A stretch of 64,000 bases of DNA from Pseudomonas reinekei (GTDB taxonomy: Bacteria > Pseudomonadota > Gammaproteobacteria > Pseudomonadales > Pseudomonadaceae), in contig NZ_MSTQ01000006.1 in NCBI RefSeq assembly GCF_001945365.1, positions 124,001 through 188,000 of the forward strand. The letters are read 5' to 3'. Shown here piece after piece: positions 40,964-48,577 of the stretch. The notes beneath the pieces are model-generated. The model made no database searches. It was not told the DNA's origin and was given only the letters and a program-made list of their open reading frames with translations. Position 1 is the stretch's first letter. Each line of letters starts with the position of its first letter. The position numbers were made by a program, and so were the translations under genes.

Positions 40964-43372
40964 TTACTCGGACAGTTTGTACGCAATCACGTAGTCACCC
41001 TGTTTGGTGCCCAGCGAGCCGTGACCGCCGGCGACGACGAGCACGTATTGCTTGCCGTCCTTGCCGGTGTAGGTCATCGGTGTGGTTTGTGCGCCGGCTG
41101 GCAGGCGGCCTTCCCACAGTTGCTTGCCGTTTTTCACGTCGTAGGCGCGCAGGTACTGATCGAGCGTGCCGCTGAGGAAACCGACGCCACCGGCGGTGGT
41201 GAAGGTGCCGCCCAGACTTGGCACGCCCATGCTCAGCGGAATCGGAACCGGCGAGCTGTCGCGCACGGTGCCGTTTTTGTGTTTCCACAGGACCTGGTGG
41301 TTGGTCAGGTCGATTGCGGCCACATAACCCCACGCTGGCGCCTGGCACGGCAGCCCCATTGGCGACAGCAGCGCTTCGAGGACGACGCCGTATGGCGCGC
41401 CTTTATTCGGCTGCACGCCTTCGGTTTCGCTTTTGCGCGGGCCTTGGGCGGCGATCTCTGCGGCCGGGATCATTTTCGATTTGAACGCCATGTAGCTCGG
41501 GTTCACGAAAGCGATCTGACGCACCGGGTCAACCGAGATACCGCCCCAGTCGAACACACCGAAGTTGCCTGGATACACAATCGAACCCTGCAGCGATGGC
41601 GGTGTGAACGGGCCTTCGTAGCGCATGGATTTGAAATCGATCCGGCAGATCAATTGGTCGAACGGCGTAACGCCCCACATGTCGCGCTCTTGCAGCGGCG
41701 GCGGCATCAGGTTGAGGTCGGATTTCGGCTGGGTCGGCGAGGTGTGATCGCCTTCCACCGCGCCTTGCGGCACCGGCACTTCATTGATCGGCACGATGGC
41801 CTGGCCATTGCTGCGGTCCAGCACGTAGATGCTGCCTTGCTTGGTGGAGGCCAGTACCGCTGGCTTGACACCGTCTGCGGTTTTCAGGTCCATCAGGGTC
41901 GGCTGGCCACCCACGTCCATGTCCCACAGGTCATGGTGGGTGAACTGGAAGTGCCAGCGCACCTTGCCGGTGGCGATGTCCAGCGCCGTCAGGCCAGCGG
42001 CGTGCAGTTCCGATTCAGGCGTGCGTGCGCCGCCGAACTGGTCCGGGGTCTGGTTGCCCATCGGCAGGTAGAGCATGCCGAGTTTTTCATCCACGGCGAA
42101 CATGGACCACATGTTCGGCGAGTTGCGGGTGTAGACCTTGCCTTCGGCAATCGGCGTGGTGTCGTCCGGGTTGCCGCTGTCCCAGTTCCACACCAGTTTG
42201 CCGGTGTGCACGTCGAACGCGCGGATGACGCCGCTTGGCTCATCGGTGGAAACGTTGTCGGTGACGTGTCCGCCAATCACCACCAGGTCCTTGGTGACCG
42301 CCGGTGGCGAAGTGGAGTAGTAACCACCGGCGGTGAAGCCGCCGATGTTGGCGCGCAGGTCGACCTGGCCCTTCTCGCCGAAGTCTTCGCACATCTTGCC
42401 GGTGTCGGCGTTGAGCGCGATCAGGCGGGTGTCGGCGGTCGGCAGGAAGATCCGGCGCGGGCAGACACTGGCCACCGGAGCGCTGGCGCTGCCGGTGGGG
42501 CTCTGCTCGGTGGCATACACCGCGTCATCGTGATAGGTCACGCCACGGCAGGTCATGTGCGCCCAACCCTTGAAGTTCTCCGCGTTCTGCGTGGAGAGCT
42601 TCGGATCGAAACGCCAGATTTCCTTGCCGGTGTCCGGGTCCAGTGCAATTACCTGGCTGTGCGGCGTGCACACGTAGAGCATGCCGTTGACTTTCAGCGG
42701 GGTGTTTTCGGCCGTGGTTTCGCCCGGGTCGTTCGGCCCTGGCAGGTCGCCGGTGCGGTAGGTCCAGGCCGGAACCAGTTTGTTGACGTTCTGCGGGGTG
42801 ATCTGCGCCAGTGGCGAATAACGGTCACCGTGGGCGCTGCGGCCGTAAGAGTTCCAGTCGCCATCCGGCATGGCCGGGGCGGTGTTGGTCATGCCGGGTA
42901 CGCTGTCGCGGTCCAGTTGGCCCTTGATCTCACCTGGGTTGGTGAACTGGCTGGCCAGTGCCGTCACGCCAGCGAGCACCACGGCCACGCTCAGCGCGCC
43001 GGTGCCCACTGGTGCGGCACCGTCACGCAGCAGCGGACGACGCAACCAGGGCAGCAGCATCACCAGGCCCAGGGCAAACAGCATTGCCAGGCGCGGCACC
43101 AGTTGCCACCAGTCGAGGCCGACTTCCCACAGCGCCCATACGGTGCTGGCGAACAGCACCAATGCGTACAGGCCCAGCGCGGCACGGCGTGCCAGCAACA
43201 GCAGGATGCCGGTCAGCGCCAGGCCGATACCGGCCAGCAGGTAATACAGCGAGCCGCCGAGCATGCTCAGCTTGATCCCCCCGGCCAGCATGGCCAGGCC
43301 CATTAGCAGAAGCAGTATGCCAAGCAGGCTTGGCCATAGACGGCTTCGACCCAAGGCACCATCAGTGCTCAT
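40964..43372 (-). CDS. gcd: Membrane-bound PQQ-dependent glucose dehydrogenase
   Basis: An 802-residue quinoprotein. Five N-terminal membrane segments (about 10-140) anchor it. The PQQ propeller follows (DWNSYGRSAHGDRYSPL, DVGGQPTLMDL, GSIVYPGNFGVFDWGG). It oxidises glucose to gluconolactone in the periplasm and passes electrons to ubiquinone, acidifying the medium and often solubilising phosphate. GGAG precedes the ATG. The porin gene lies upstream on the same strand. Confidence 0.97.
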   Translation of the reverse strand: MSTDGALGRSRLWPSLLGILLLLMGLAMLAGGIKLSMLGGSLYYLLAGIGLALTGILLLLARRAALGLYALVLFASTVWALWEVGLDWWQLVPRLAMLFALGLVMLLPWLRRPLLRDGAAPVGTGALSVAVVLAGVTALASQFTNPGEIKGQLDRDSVPGMTNTAPAMPDGDWNSYGRSAHGDRYSPLAQITPQNVNKLVPAWTYRTGDLPGPNDPGETTAENTPLKVNGMLYVCTPHSQVIALDPDTGKEIWRFDPKLSTQNAENFKGWAHMTCRGVTYHDDAVYATEQSPTGSASAPVASVCPRRIFLPTADTRLIALNADTGKMCEDFGEKGQVDLRANIGGFTAGGYYSTSPPAVTKDLVVIGGHVTDNVSTDEPSGVIRAFDVHTGKLVWNWDSGNPDDTTPIAEGKVYTRNSPNMWSMFAVDEKLGMLYLPMGNQTPDQFGGARTPESELHAAGLTALDIATGKVRWHFQFTHHDLWDMDVGGQPTLMDLKTADGVKPAVLASTKQGSIYVLDRSNGQAIVPINEVPVPQGAVEGDHTSPTQPKSDLNLMPPPLQERDMWGVTPFDQLICRIDFKSMRYEGPFTPPSLQGSIVYPGNFGVFDWGGISVDPVRQIAFVNPSYMAFKSKMIPAAEIAAQGPRKSETEGVQPNKGAPYGVVLEALLSPMGLPCQAPAWGYVAAIDLTNHQVLWKHKNGTVRDSSPVPIPLSMGVPSLGGTFTTAGGVGFLSGTLDQYLRAYDVKNGKQLWEGRLPAGAQTTPMTYTGKDGKQYVLVVAGGHGSLGTKQGDYVIAYKLSE

Positions 43373-43479
43373 AGTGTGATTCTCCGTGACGTTTCAAGTA
43401 GTCCCGCGCAAGTTCACTGTAGATGACGATCATGTGCGGGCAGGGTTCAGTTGCAATGTGTTCGGTAGACGCAATCTCC

Positions 43480-43571
43480 CTGTAGGAGCTGGCTTGCCAG
43501 CGATAGCAGTGTTTCAGTTGGCACGGATGTCGACTGATACGCCGCCATCGCTGGCAAGCCAGCTACTACAG
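43480..43571. repeat. REP doublet between oprB and gcd
   Basis: CTGTAGGAGCTGGCTTGCC and its inverse (43480-43504, 43547-43571), with one mismatch, of the TGTAGGAGC family. Confidence 0.85.
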
Positions 43572-43587
43572 GGTTTTGTGGTGTTGG

Positions 43588-44970
43588 TTAGAACGATGAC
43601 TGGATCTTGATCCCGCCAATCAGCGCGTCGTCGACGTCGTTCACGCCACCGGGGTGGCGGATGTATTGCAGGTTCGGGCGCACGGTCAGCCAGTGGGTGA
43701 CGTGCACGCCGTAATAGAGTTCGGCGCTGTATTCGGTGTCTTGCGGCGGCAGGAAGGCCGGGTCGTCATAGTCGAAAACCGCGCGGGCCTGGTTAGTTGC
43801 CTCGGCATTCTTGCGATAGGCCGGGTTGACGTGCACGCGGGCCATGGCGAAACCGATGTCGTCCTTGGCTCGGGCGTCAAACAGGCCTTTGTAGACGACG
43901 CCGGCCTGGACATAGTTGTCGATGGCGTTGGTCTTCTTGTCGTGCAGGGTGCCGTTGGCGAACACGCTCAGGCCGCGGGAGTGGTCGCTGGCGATGCTGG
44001 TGATTTGCTGCTGAATTCCCAGCCACACACCGTGTTTGCTTGACGCGCTGCGGTAAGCCTCGCCACTCAGGGCGGCGGGCTGGCCGTTGCTGTCCTTGTA
44101 GGCGTCGGTCGCGTCGGCGTTGCTGTAGTAATAACCGGCGCGGTATTCACCCGGCAGGCCATTGAGCTTGGGCGACCACACCAGTTCCACCGGCAGGATT
44201 GCGCCCTGGGTGCCGCTGCCGCTGAGCTTGAAACCGTTGTCGCGATCGAGGTTCGACGGGTTCTGCTCGTACACGCCGACCTGCGCGTACAGCTCTGGGG
44301 TCAGGTGATACTTGACCCGCATCGCCCATTGGCTGACCGGCCAGTTGTACCAGATGCCGCCGACCCAGTTGCCGACCTGGGAACCGCAGAACGCCAGGTT
44401 CTGGAAGTCGCAGGGGAAGCTGTTGAAGTCTTCGCCCTCACCGAGGCGGCCGACCTTGAGGTCGAGTCGCTGGTCGAAGAATTTCTGCTGATACCACATC
44501 TGTGTCAGGCGCCAGGTCTGGCCGCGCCCCCAGACTTCCTGGGCCGAGGTGAAACCACCGACACGCGGATCGTTGATGCGGTCGTTGCTGATGTTGTTGC
44601 CACTGCGTTCGGTGATGGTCAGTTGAAATTCAGCGTCGTGCCAGCCGAGGATTTTTTGCAAGTCCAGATGGCTGCCCAGCGCAAACTGATCGCTGTAGCG
44701 CGCTGTGCGGTCGTGATCGTAGCCACCGCGCAGATTGCTGCCCATTTCGCCGGTGTAATCGACGTTGAACTCGTAGCCTTTTTCCGCCAGTTCCGTACGT
44801 GTGCCGTTCCAGTCGCCGAGCATCCACGGAGAATCGCTATCGAAAGCCGGTGCAGCCTGGGCGCAAGTGGCAAGGCTCAGTGCGGCGCAACTGCCAAGGA
44901 ATGTCAGGGGTTTTCGGCAGGCGACTGGCGTAGAGACAGCGCTGTCTTGCAAGAATGGGGCATCAGGCAT
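43588..44970 (-). CDS. OprB-family carbohydrate porin
   Basis: A 460-residue outer-membrane beta-barrel. A hydrophobic export signal (PLTFLGSCAALSLATCAQA) is followed by APAFDSDSPWMLGDWNGTRTEL, the OprB N-terminus, and by alternating aromatic strands ending in GGIKIQSSF. It should admit glucose and other sugars. Its place upstream of gcd supplies the glucose that Gcd oxidises. The start is uncertain: ATG 44970 has no clear ribosome-binding motif, and a TTG at 45036 is the other option. Confidence 0.9.
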   Translation of the reverse strand: MPDAPFLQDSAVSTPVACRKPLTFLGSCAALSLATCAQAAPAFDSDSPWMLGDWNGTRTELAEKGYEFNVDYTGEMGSNLRGGYDHDRTARYSDQFALGSHLDLQKILGWHDAEFQLTITERSGNNISNDRINDPRVGGFTSAQEVWGRGQTWRLTQMWYQQKFFDQRLDLKVGRLGEGEDFNSFPCDFQNLAFCGSQVGNWVGGIWYNWPVSQWAMRVKYHLTPELYAQVGVYEQNPSNLDRDNGFKLSGSGTQGAILPVELVWSPKLNGLPGEYRAGYYYSNADATDAYKDSNGQPAALSGEAYRSASSKHGVWLGIQQQITSIASDHSRGLSVFANGTLHDKKTNAIDNYVQAGVVYKGLFDARAKDDIGFAMARVHVNPAYRKNAEATNQARAVFDYDDPAFLPPQDTEYSAELYYGVHVTHWLTVRPNLQYIRHPGGVNDVDDALIGGIKIQSSF

Positions 44971-45224
44971 AAAAGGAAATTCTGGGTTCTTTTCAGTGGG
45001 ATGAACGTAAAAGCAGAGGGGGAAGCGAGTTAGCAAAAGCGTTTCAGCTAAAGCGGGCGCAAGGATAATGTTCTGTTACAAATAGAGAAAGGTCTTTTAC
45101 TGACATGCATCTTTTCGGATTTGGTAACAGTCCACGAAATGTCGCAGCCTGCGATCTTTTCCGTTTCACCTACATTTAACGTAAGGTGCGCGGCTTCCTC
45201 ATCCCAACACGCGAAAGGCCCGGC

Positions 45225-45455
45225 ATGACCGAACACAATACTGACCCGCTGCACGGCGTCACCCTGGAGCAAATCCTCAATGCCCTGGTCGAGCACTACG
45301 AATGGTCCGGGCTGGCCGAGCGCATCGATATCCGCTGCTTCAAGAGCGATCCGAGCATCAAGTCGAGCCTGACGTTTTTACGTAAAACGCCGTGGGCGCG
45401 GGAGAAGGTCGAGCGCTTGTATGTGAAGTTGATGCGCACCAAGCGCCCACTCTGA
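45225..45455 (+). CDS. VF530-family small DNA-binding protein
   Basis: A 76-residue protein with the VF530/DUF2132 pattern ([45 protein letters not shown]). The Vibrio VF530 structure suggests DNA binding, though the cellular role is not known. The ATG at 45225 gives the family N-terminus. The next gene follows two bases after the stop. Confidence 0.88.
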   Translation: MTEHNTDPLHGVTLEQILNALVEHYEWSGLAERIDIRCFKSDPSIKSSLTFLRKTPWAREKVERLYVKLMRTKRPL

Positions 45456-45457
45456 AC

Positions 45458-46099
45458 ATGCTCAACGCGCCTGCCATGCGACGTCGATTTGTGGTCGTGG
45501 CTGCCATCCTCGGTTGGGCCGGTTTGAGCATCCAGATGTACCTGATCTTTCATTCGCGCTGGACCCTGGGCGCGAGTCTGTTGGGTGGGCTGATGAGTTT
45601 CTTCAGCTATTTCACCGTGCTGAGCAATACGCTGGTGGCCACCGTGCTGACCTGTGAAATGACGTCTCGCGAGTCGGCTGCGCGCCGCTGGTTCTTGCAG
45701 CCGTGGGTCAGCAGTGGCATCGCCGTGAGCATCGTTGTGGTTGGGTTGGCGTACAGCCTGTTGCTGCGCCATCTGTGGCATCCCGAAGGCTGGCAATGGC
45801 TGGCCGATGAGTTGCTGCACGACGTGATGCCCGTGCTGTTTCTGGTGTACTGGTTTTGCTGCGTGCCCAAGGGGGCTTTGCGTCTGCGCCATATTGCTCT
45901 GTGGATGATTTATCCACTGGCGTATTTCGGCTATGCGCTGTGGCGCGGGCATTTTCTGGCGGTTTATCCATACCCGTTCATTGATGTGGAGAAGCTGGGT
46001 TATCCACAGGTGTTTATCAATGCCGGGGGATTGTTGGCGGGGTTTGTGGTGATTGCGTTGGCGCTGATCGGGCTCGATCGGTGGCGCGCTCGAATCTGA
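45458..46099 (+). CDS. Pr6Pr-family membrane protein
   Basis: A 213-residue protein with about six membrane segments, including YFTVLSNTLVATVL, MPVLFLVYWF and LWMIYPLAYFGYALWRG, which match the Pr6Pr (AIG1/FAR-17a-like) family. Function in bacteria is unknown. ATG 45476 is an alternative start. It is in tandem with the VF530 gene. Confidence 0.8.
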   Translation: MLNAPAMRRRFVVVAAILGWAGLSIQMYLIFHSRWTLGASLLGGLMSFFSYFTVLSNTLVATVLTCEMTSRESAARRWFLQPWVSSGIAVSIVVVGLAYSLLLRHLWHPEGWQWLADELLHDVMPVLFLVYWFCCVPKGALRLRHIALWMIYPLAYFGYALWRGHFLAVYPYPFIDVEKLGYPQVFINAGGLLAGFVVIALALIGLDRWRARI

Positions 46100-46113
46100 A
46101 CGCGGAAAGCATT

Positions 46114-46143
46114 TGTGGCGAGGGAGCGAGCTCCCTCGCCACA
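46114..46143. repeat. Perfect palindrome TGTGGCGAGGGAGC-GA-GCTCCC...
   Basis: The second copy of the 27084-27113 element, lying between two convergent genes where it can act as a terminator. Confidence 0.75.
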
Positions 46144-46160
46144 TGTACGGTTTCCGCCTT

Positions 46161-46946
46161 CTACTCCTCGTCGGTGTCATCCAGGCGCCAGTAGCCCACG
46201 GCTTTGACGAACTGCTCGTCCAGCCCATGCTCATCGAGCAACACCCGGCGGATCTGCCGCGATACCCTGGATTCCGTCGCGACCCACGCGTACAGGCTGC
46301 CGGCCGGGACATCGATCTGCCGTACGGTGCTGAGCAAATGGTCCTTGCCACCCTCGCGCAGTACCCAGATCACACTGACCTCGGCCGCGCTTTCCAGTAC
46401 TTGCTGTTCCTTGCCGTTTTCCACTTCGATGATCACCAGCGCACGGCGGTTGGCTGCCAGGCCTTCGAGGCGCCGGGCAATGGCGGGCAGGGCGGTTTCA
46501 TCGCCGATCAGCAGATAGCTGTCGAACATGTCCGGCACGATCATCGACCCCCTTGGCCCGCCGATGTGCAGGAACTGCCCGGGTTTGGCCTGCTCGGCCC
46601 AGGTCGAGGCGGGGCCGTCGCCGTGCAAAACAAAGTCGATGTCCAGCTCCAGGCTGTCCAGGTCGTAGCGACGCGGCGTGTAGTCGCGCATGGCCGGCAT
46701 CGGGCCGTCGTTCTTACCGGCGCCGAGTACCAGGGTTTCCATTGCCGCCTGTTCCGCCGCGTTCTGCGGGAACAGCAGTTTGACGTGGTCGTCGGTGCCG
46801 AGGCTGACGAAGCCCGCCAGCTCTGGCCCGCCCAGGGTAATCCGGCGCATGCGTGGCGTCAGATCGACCACCCGCAGCACCTCAAGGCGACGGCGCTTGA
46901 TTTCGTGCATGACGCGGTGAATGGCTTGTGTGTTCACTTCAGTCAT
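46161..46946 (-). CDS. Siderophore-interacting protein (ViuB/NfeF-like ferric reductase)
   Basis: A 261-residue flavoprotein of the SIP family. The FAD-binding motif MRDYTPRRYD lies near residue 93, HGDGPASTWAEQAKPG near 115, and the NAD(P)H-binding half ends in YWRLDDTDEE. It should reduce ferric siderophores in the cytoplasm to release iron. The ATG at 46946 lies within the last bases of the PadR-family gene (eight-base overlap), so the two are coupled. The pairing with a PadR regulator mirrors E. coli NfeR/NfeF (YqjI/YqjH). Confidence 0.9.
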   Translation of the reverse strand: MTEVNTQAIHRVMHEIKRRRLEVLRVVDLTPRMRRITLGGPELAGFVSLGTDDHVKLLFPQNAAEQAAMETLVLGAGKNDGPMPAMRDYTPRRYDLDSLELDIDFVLHGDGPASTWAEQAKPGQFLHIGGPRGSMIVPDMFDSYLLIGDETALPAIARRLEGLAANRRALVIIEVENGKEQQVLESAAEVSVIWVLREGGKDHLLSTVRQIDVPAGSLYAWVATESRVSRQIRRVLLDEHGLDEQFVKAVGYWRLDDTDEE

Positions 46947-47517
46947 TCGCTTTCTCCTGGGTAACTTGAACGGCGGGCCCGTCGACAATGGCTTTGGCGG
47001 TGTCGTTGAGCAGTGCAGCGACACGCTGGATTTCTTCGGCGCTCCAGCGCCCGTGGTGCAGTTGCAGCGCGTGACGCAGGTTGTGCACGGCTTCGTGAAT
47101 TTCCGGCGGGCGATCATGGCCGCGCAAGGAGCGTTTGCTCACATCGATGCGCACCCGCACCCCGTCAAGGGCGACGGCCTGTTCGGCCAGGGACTGGCGA
47201 CCGGTGTCGGTCACGCAGTAGCGCTTTTTCCCGCCTTCAGCGTCGCCCAGGATCATTTCGCTTTCTTCGAGAAAGGTCAGGGTCGGGTAGATCACGCCGG
47301 GGCTTGGACTGTAGGCGCCATCGAACATGCCTTCGATCTGGCGGATCAGGTCGTAGCCGTGGCACGGCTGTTCGGCGATCAACGCCAGCAGCAGCAATTT
47401 GAGGTCGCCGGGGGCAAATACCCGGGGGCCGCGCCCACCGCGTTCGCGGCCGGGTCGTTTTTCGAAGCCATCGCGGCCGTCGCCGTGTTCGCGGTGGGAT
47501 AAATGATGGTCTCTCAT
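46939..47517 (-). CDS. PadR-family regulator with His-rich N-terminus (NfeR/YqjI-like)
   Basis: A 192-residue regulator. The N-terminal tail (MRDHHLSHREHGDGRDG) is histidine-rich, followed by a PadR winged helix (LKLLLLALIAEQPCHGYDLIRQIEG, SPGVIYPTLTFLEE) and a helical dimerisation domain. E. coli YqjI has a metal-binding N-terminal extension and represses itself and a ferric reductase gene under nickel control. The same logic is inferred here. A perfect palindrome lies 35 bases upstream (47552-47565). Confidence 0.85.
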   Translation of the reverse strand: MRDHHLSHREHGDGRDGFEKRPGRERGGRGPRVFAPGDLKLLLLALIAEQPCHGYDLIRQIEGMFDGAYSPSPGVIYPTLTFLEESEMILGDAEGGKKRYCVTDTGRQSLAEQAVALDGVRVRIDVSKRSLRGHDRPPEIHEAVHNLRHALQLHHGRWSAEEIQRVAALLNDTAKAIVDGPAVQVTQEKAND

Positions 47518-47551
47518 TTTCTTCGTTCTCTCGTCGTATTTAGATACAACT

Positions 47552-47565
47552 TAAGATATATCTTA
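47552..47565. promoter_or_regulatory. Candidate PadR/NfeR operator palindrome
   Basis: TAAGATATATCTTA is a perfect 14-base palindrome about 35 bases before the padR-like start. It is the only such AT-rich palindrome in this spacer, so it is a plausible autoregulatory site. Confidence 0.6.
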
Positions 47566-47993
47566 TGGCTATACAAGAAGGTCCGACCAGCGGTCGGCGA
47601 CTTCGTGCCGGACGACGCGCGACAGATTCTTCAGTGCGCTATCGCCCGTTTTCAAATGGCGGTGTCCTGGCCTGGCCCGGTCTGGATGTAAACGTTTTTA
47701 TGAAGTTTGAACGGTCATTCATATGTTTTGATTTGTTTCTTTTGAAACGTTTTAACTTGAATGTTGTTTTGTTGTGGTTGTTACCGTTTGTGATCTTTTG
47801 TTTTCCTTCTTGGTTGGTTCTTTGTGGCTACGTGTGAAGTCGAATTTTCCTACTTACTTTAAATATTATTTGAATGATCATCTGCGCCGCTAAAGTTGAG
47901 TGACGGTTCTTCAACTTCCTTAAGTTGGTTGTTGATGACGTGTCTGTTTTAACTTTTTTGCGAAACCATTCTTTTAATAACGGGTACGTAAGC
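47566..47993. other. AT-rich leader region of fimbrial cassette 1
   Basis: About 430 bases with no supported gene. AT content rises sharply near 47690. It contains GTTTC-TTTT-GAAAC (47735-47748), a block homologous to the leader of cassette 2 (47825-47883 with 54140-54198, ungapped), and a small stem AAGTTGA/TCAACTT (47893-47917). A 90-codon frame at 47565-47837 is judged spurious. Confidence 0.6.
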
Positions 47994-48482
47994 ATGTTCA
48001 AAAAAATTGCCTTCGCCGCGTCCATGGTTGTTGTTTCTTTGAGTTCTGCCGTGGCGTTCGCTGCTGAAGAATCGCGCAATGTCATCCACATCAGTGCCAG
48101 CATTCCGAGCAAGGTTTTCCACGCTCAGCCGCGGGACCCGAACTTCGGTAAAGACGAAAAAATGAACTATGTCCTGGCAACCGGGGAACTGACCGCGTTG
48201 CGCGCGCTGTATGACGTCAGGCACACCTCCGGCGGTGTAGGTGCTTACATCGAAGGTGGCCCGCAGGCATTGCATAACGGTGTCAACAGCATTCCACTGA
48301 CGTACACCTTCAATGGCGTCACCCTGACAGGCGCCTCCCAGGAAGTGGTGACCGAGGCCGCAGCGGCGGGGGGGATCTCCGCCGACCTGGTCATCACGGC
48401 GGCGAAACCGGGTGACACCCAGAATGGCGAATACAGCGCCACTCCCGTATTGATCTTTGATGCCCTTGCCAAGGCTCCGTAA
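47994..48482 (+). CDS. CS1-type fimbrial subunit A1 (cassette 1 major pilin)
   Basis: A 162-residue secreted pilin. The signal peptide (MFKKIAFAASMVVVSLSSAVAFA) is followed by EESRNVIHISASIPSKVFHAQP, whose alternating hydrophobic stretch fits a donor strand that completes the neighbouring subunit. The C-terminus TPVLIFDALAKAP is shared with its paralogues. This matches the CS1/CFA-I (class 5, alternate chaperone) major subunits of Escherichia and Burkholderia. It is the first gene of cassette 1 and likely the main shaft protein. ATG 47994 gives the proper signal peptide. Confidence 0.88.
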   Translation: MFKKIAFAASMVVVSLSSAVAFAAEESRNVIHISASIPSKVFHAQPRDPNFGKDEKMNYVLATGELTALRALYDVRHTSGGVGAYIEGGPQALHNGVNSIPLTYTFNGVTLTGASQEVVTEAAAAGGISADLVITAAKPGDTQNGEYSATPVLIFDALAKAP

Positions 48483-48511
48483 TAAAACGCCGTAGTTTTA
48501 TTTAAGTTGTC

Positions 48512-48541
48512 GATCGGCGAGTGACTTTCTGCTCGTCGATC
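48512..48541 (+). promoter_or_regulatory. Intercistronic hairpin A1 / usher 1
   Basis: GATCGGCGAG (48512-48521) pairs with CTCGTCGATC (48532-48541), with one wobble. It lies between the pilin gene and the usher gene, where fimbrial operons often stabilise or uncouple the pilin message. Confidence 0.5.
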
Positions 48542-48577
48542 CTGGATCGATATATTTATTTTTCGAGTATTAACTAC

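Noticed and set aside
40943..43306. 787-codon antisense frame to gcd
   Set aside because: Full overlap with an intact gcd, no recognisable domains and a low-complexity composition.
47565..47837. 90-codon frame in the AT-rich region before cassette 1
   Set aside because: No ribosome-binding site, a basic then hydrophobic composition without homology, and overlap with the regulatory palindrome and the conserved leader block.
47825..47841. Functional sigma-54 promoter for cassette 1
   Set aside because: The -24 GG is kept but the -12 GC is replaced (AAGT), so it is reported only as a degenerate homologue.
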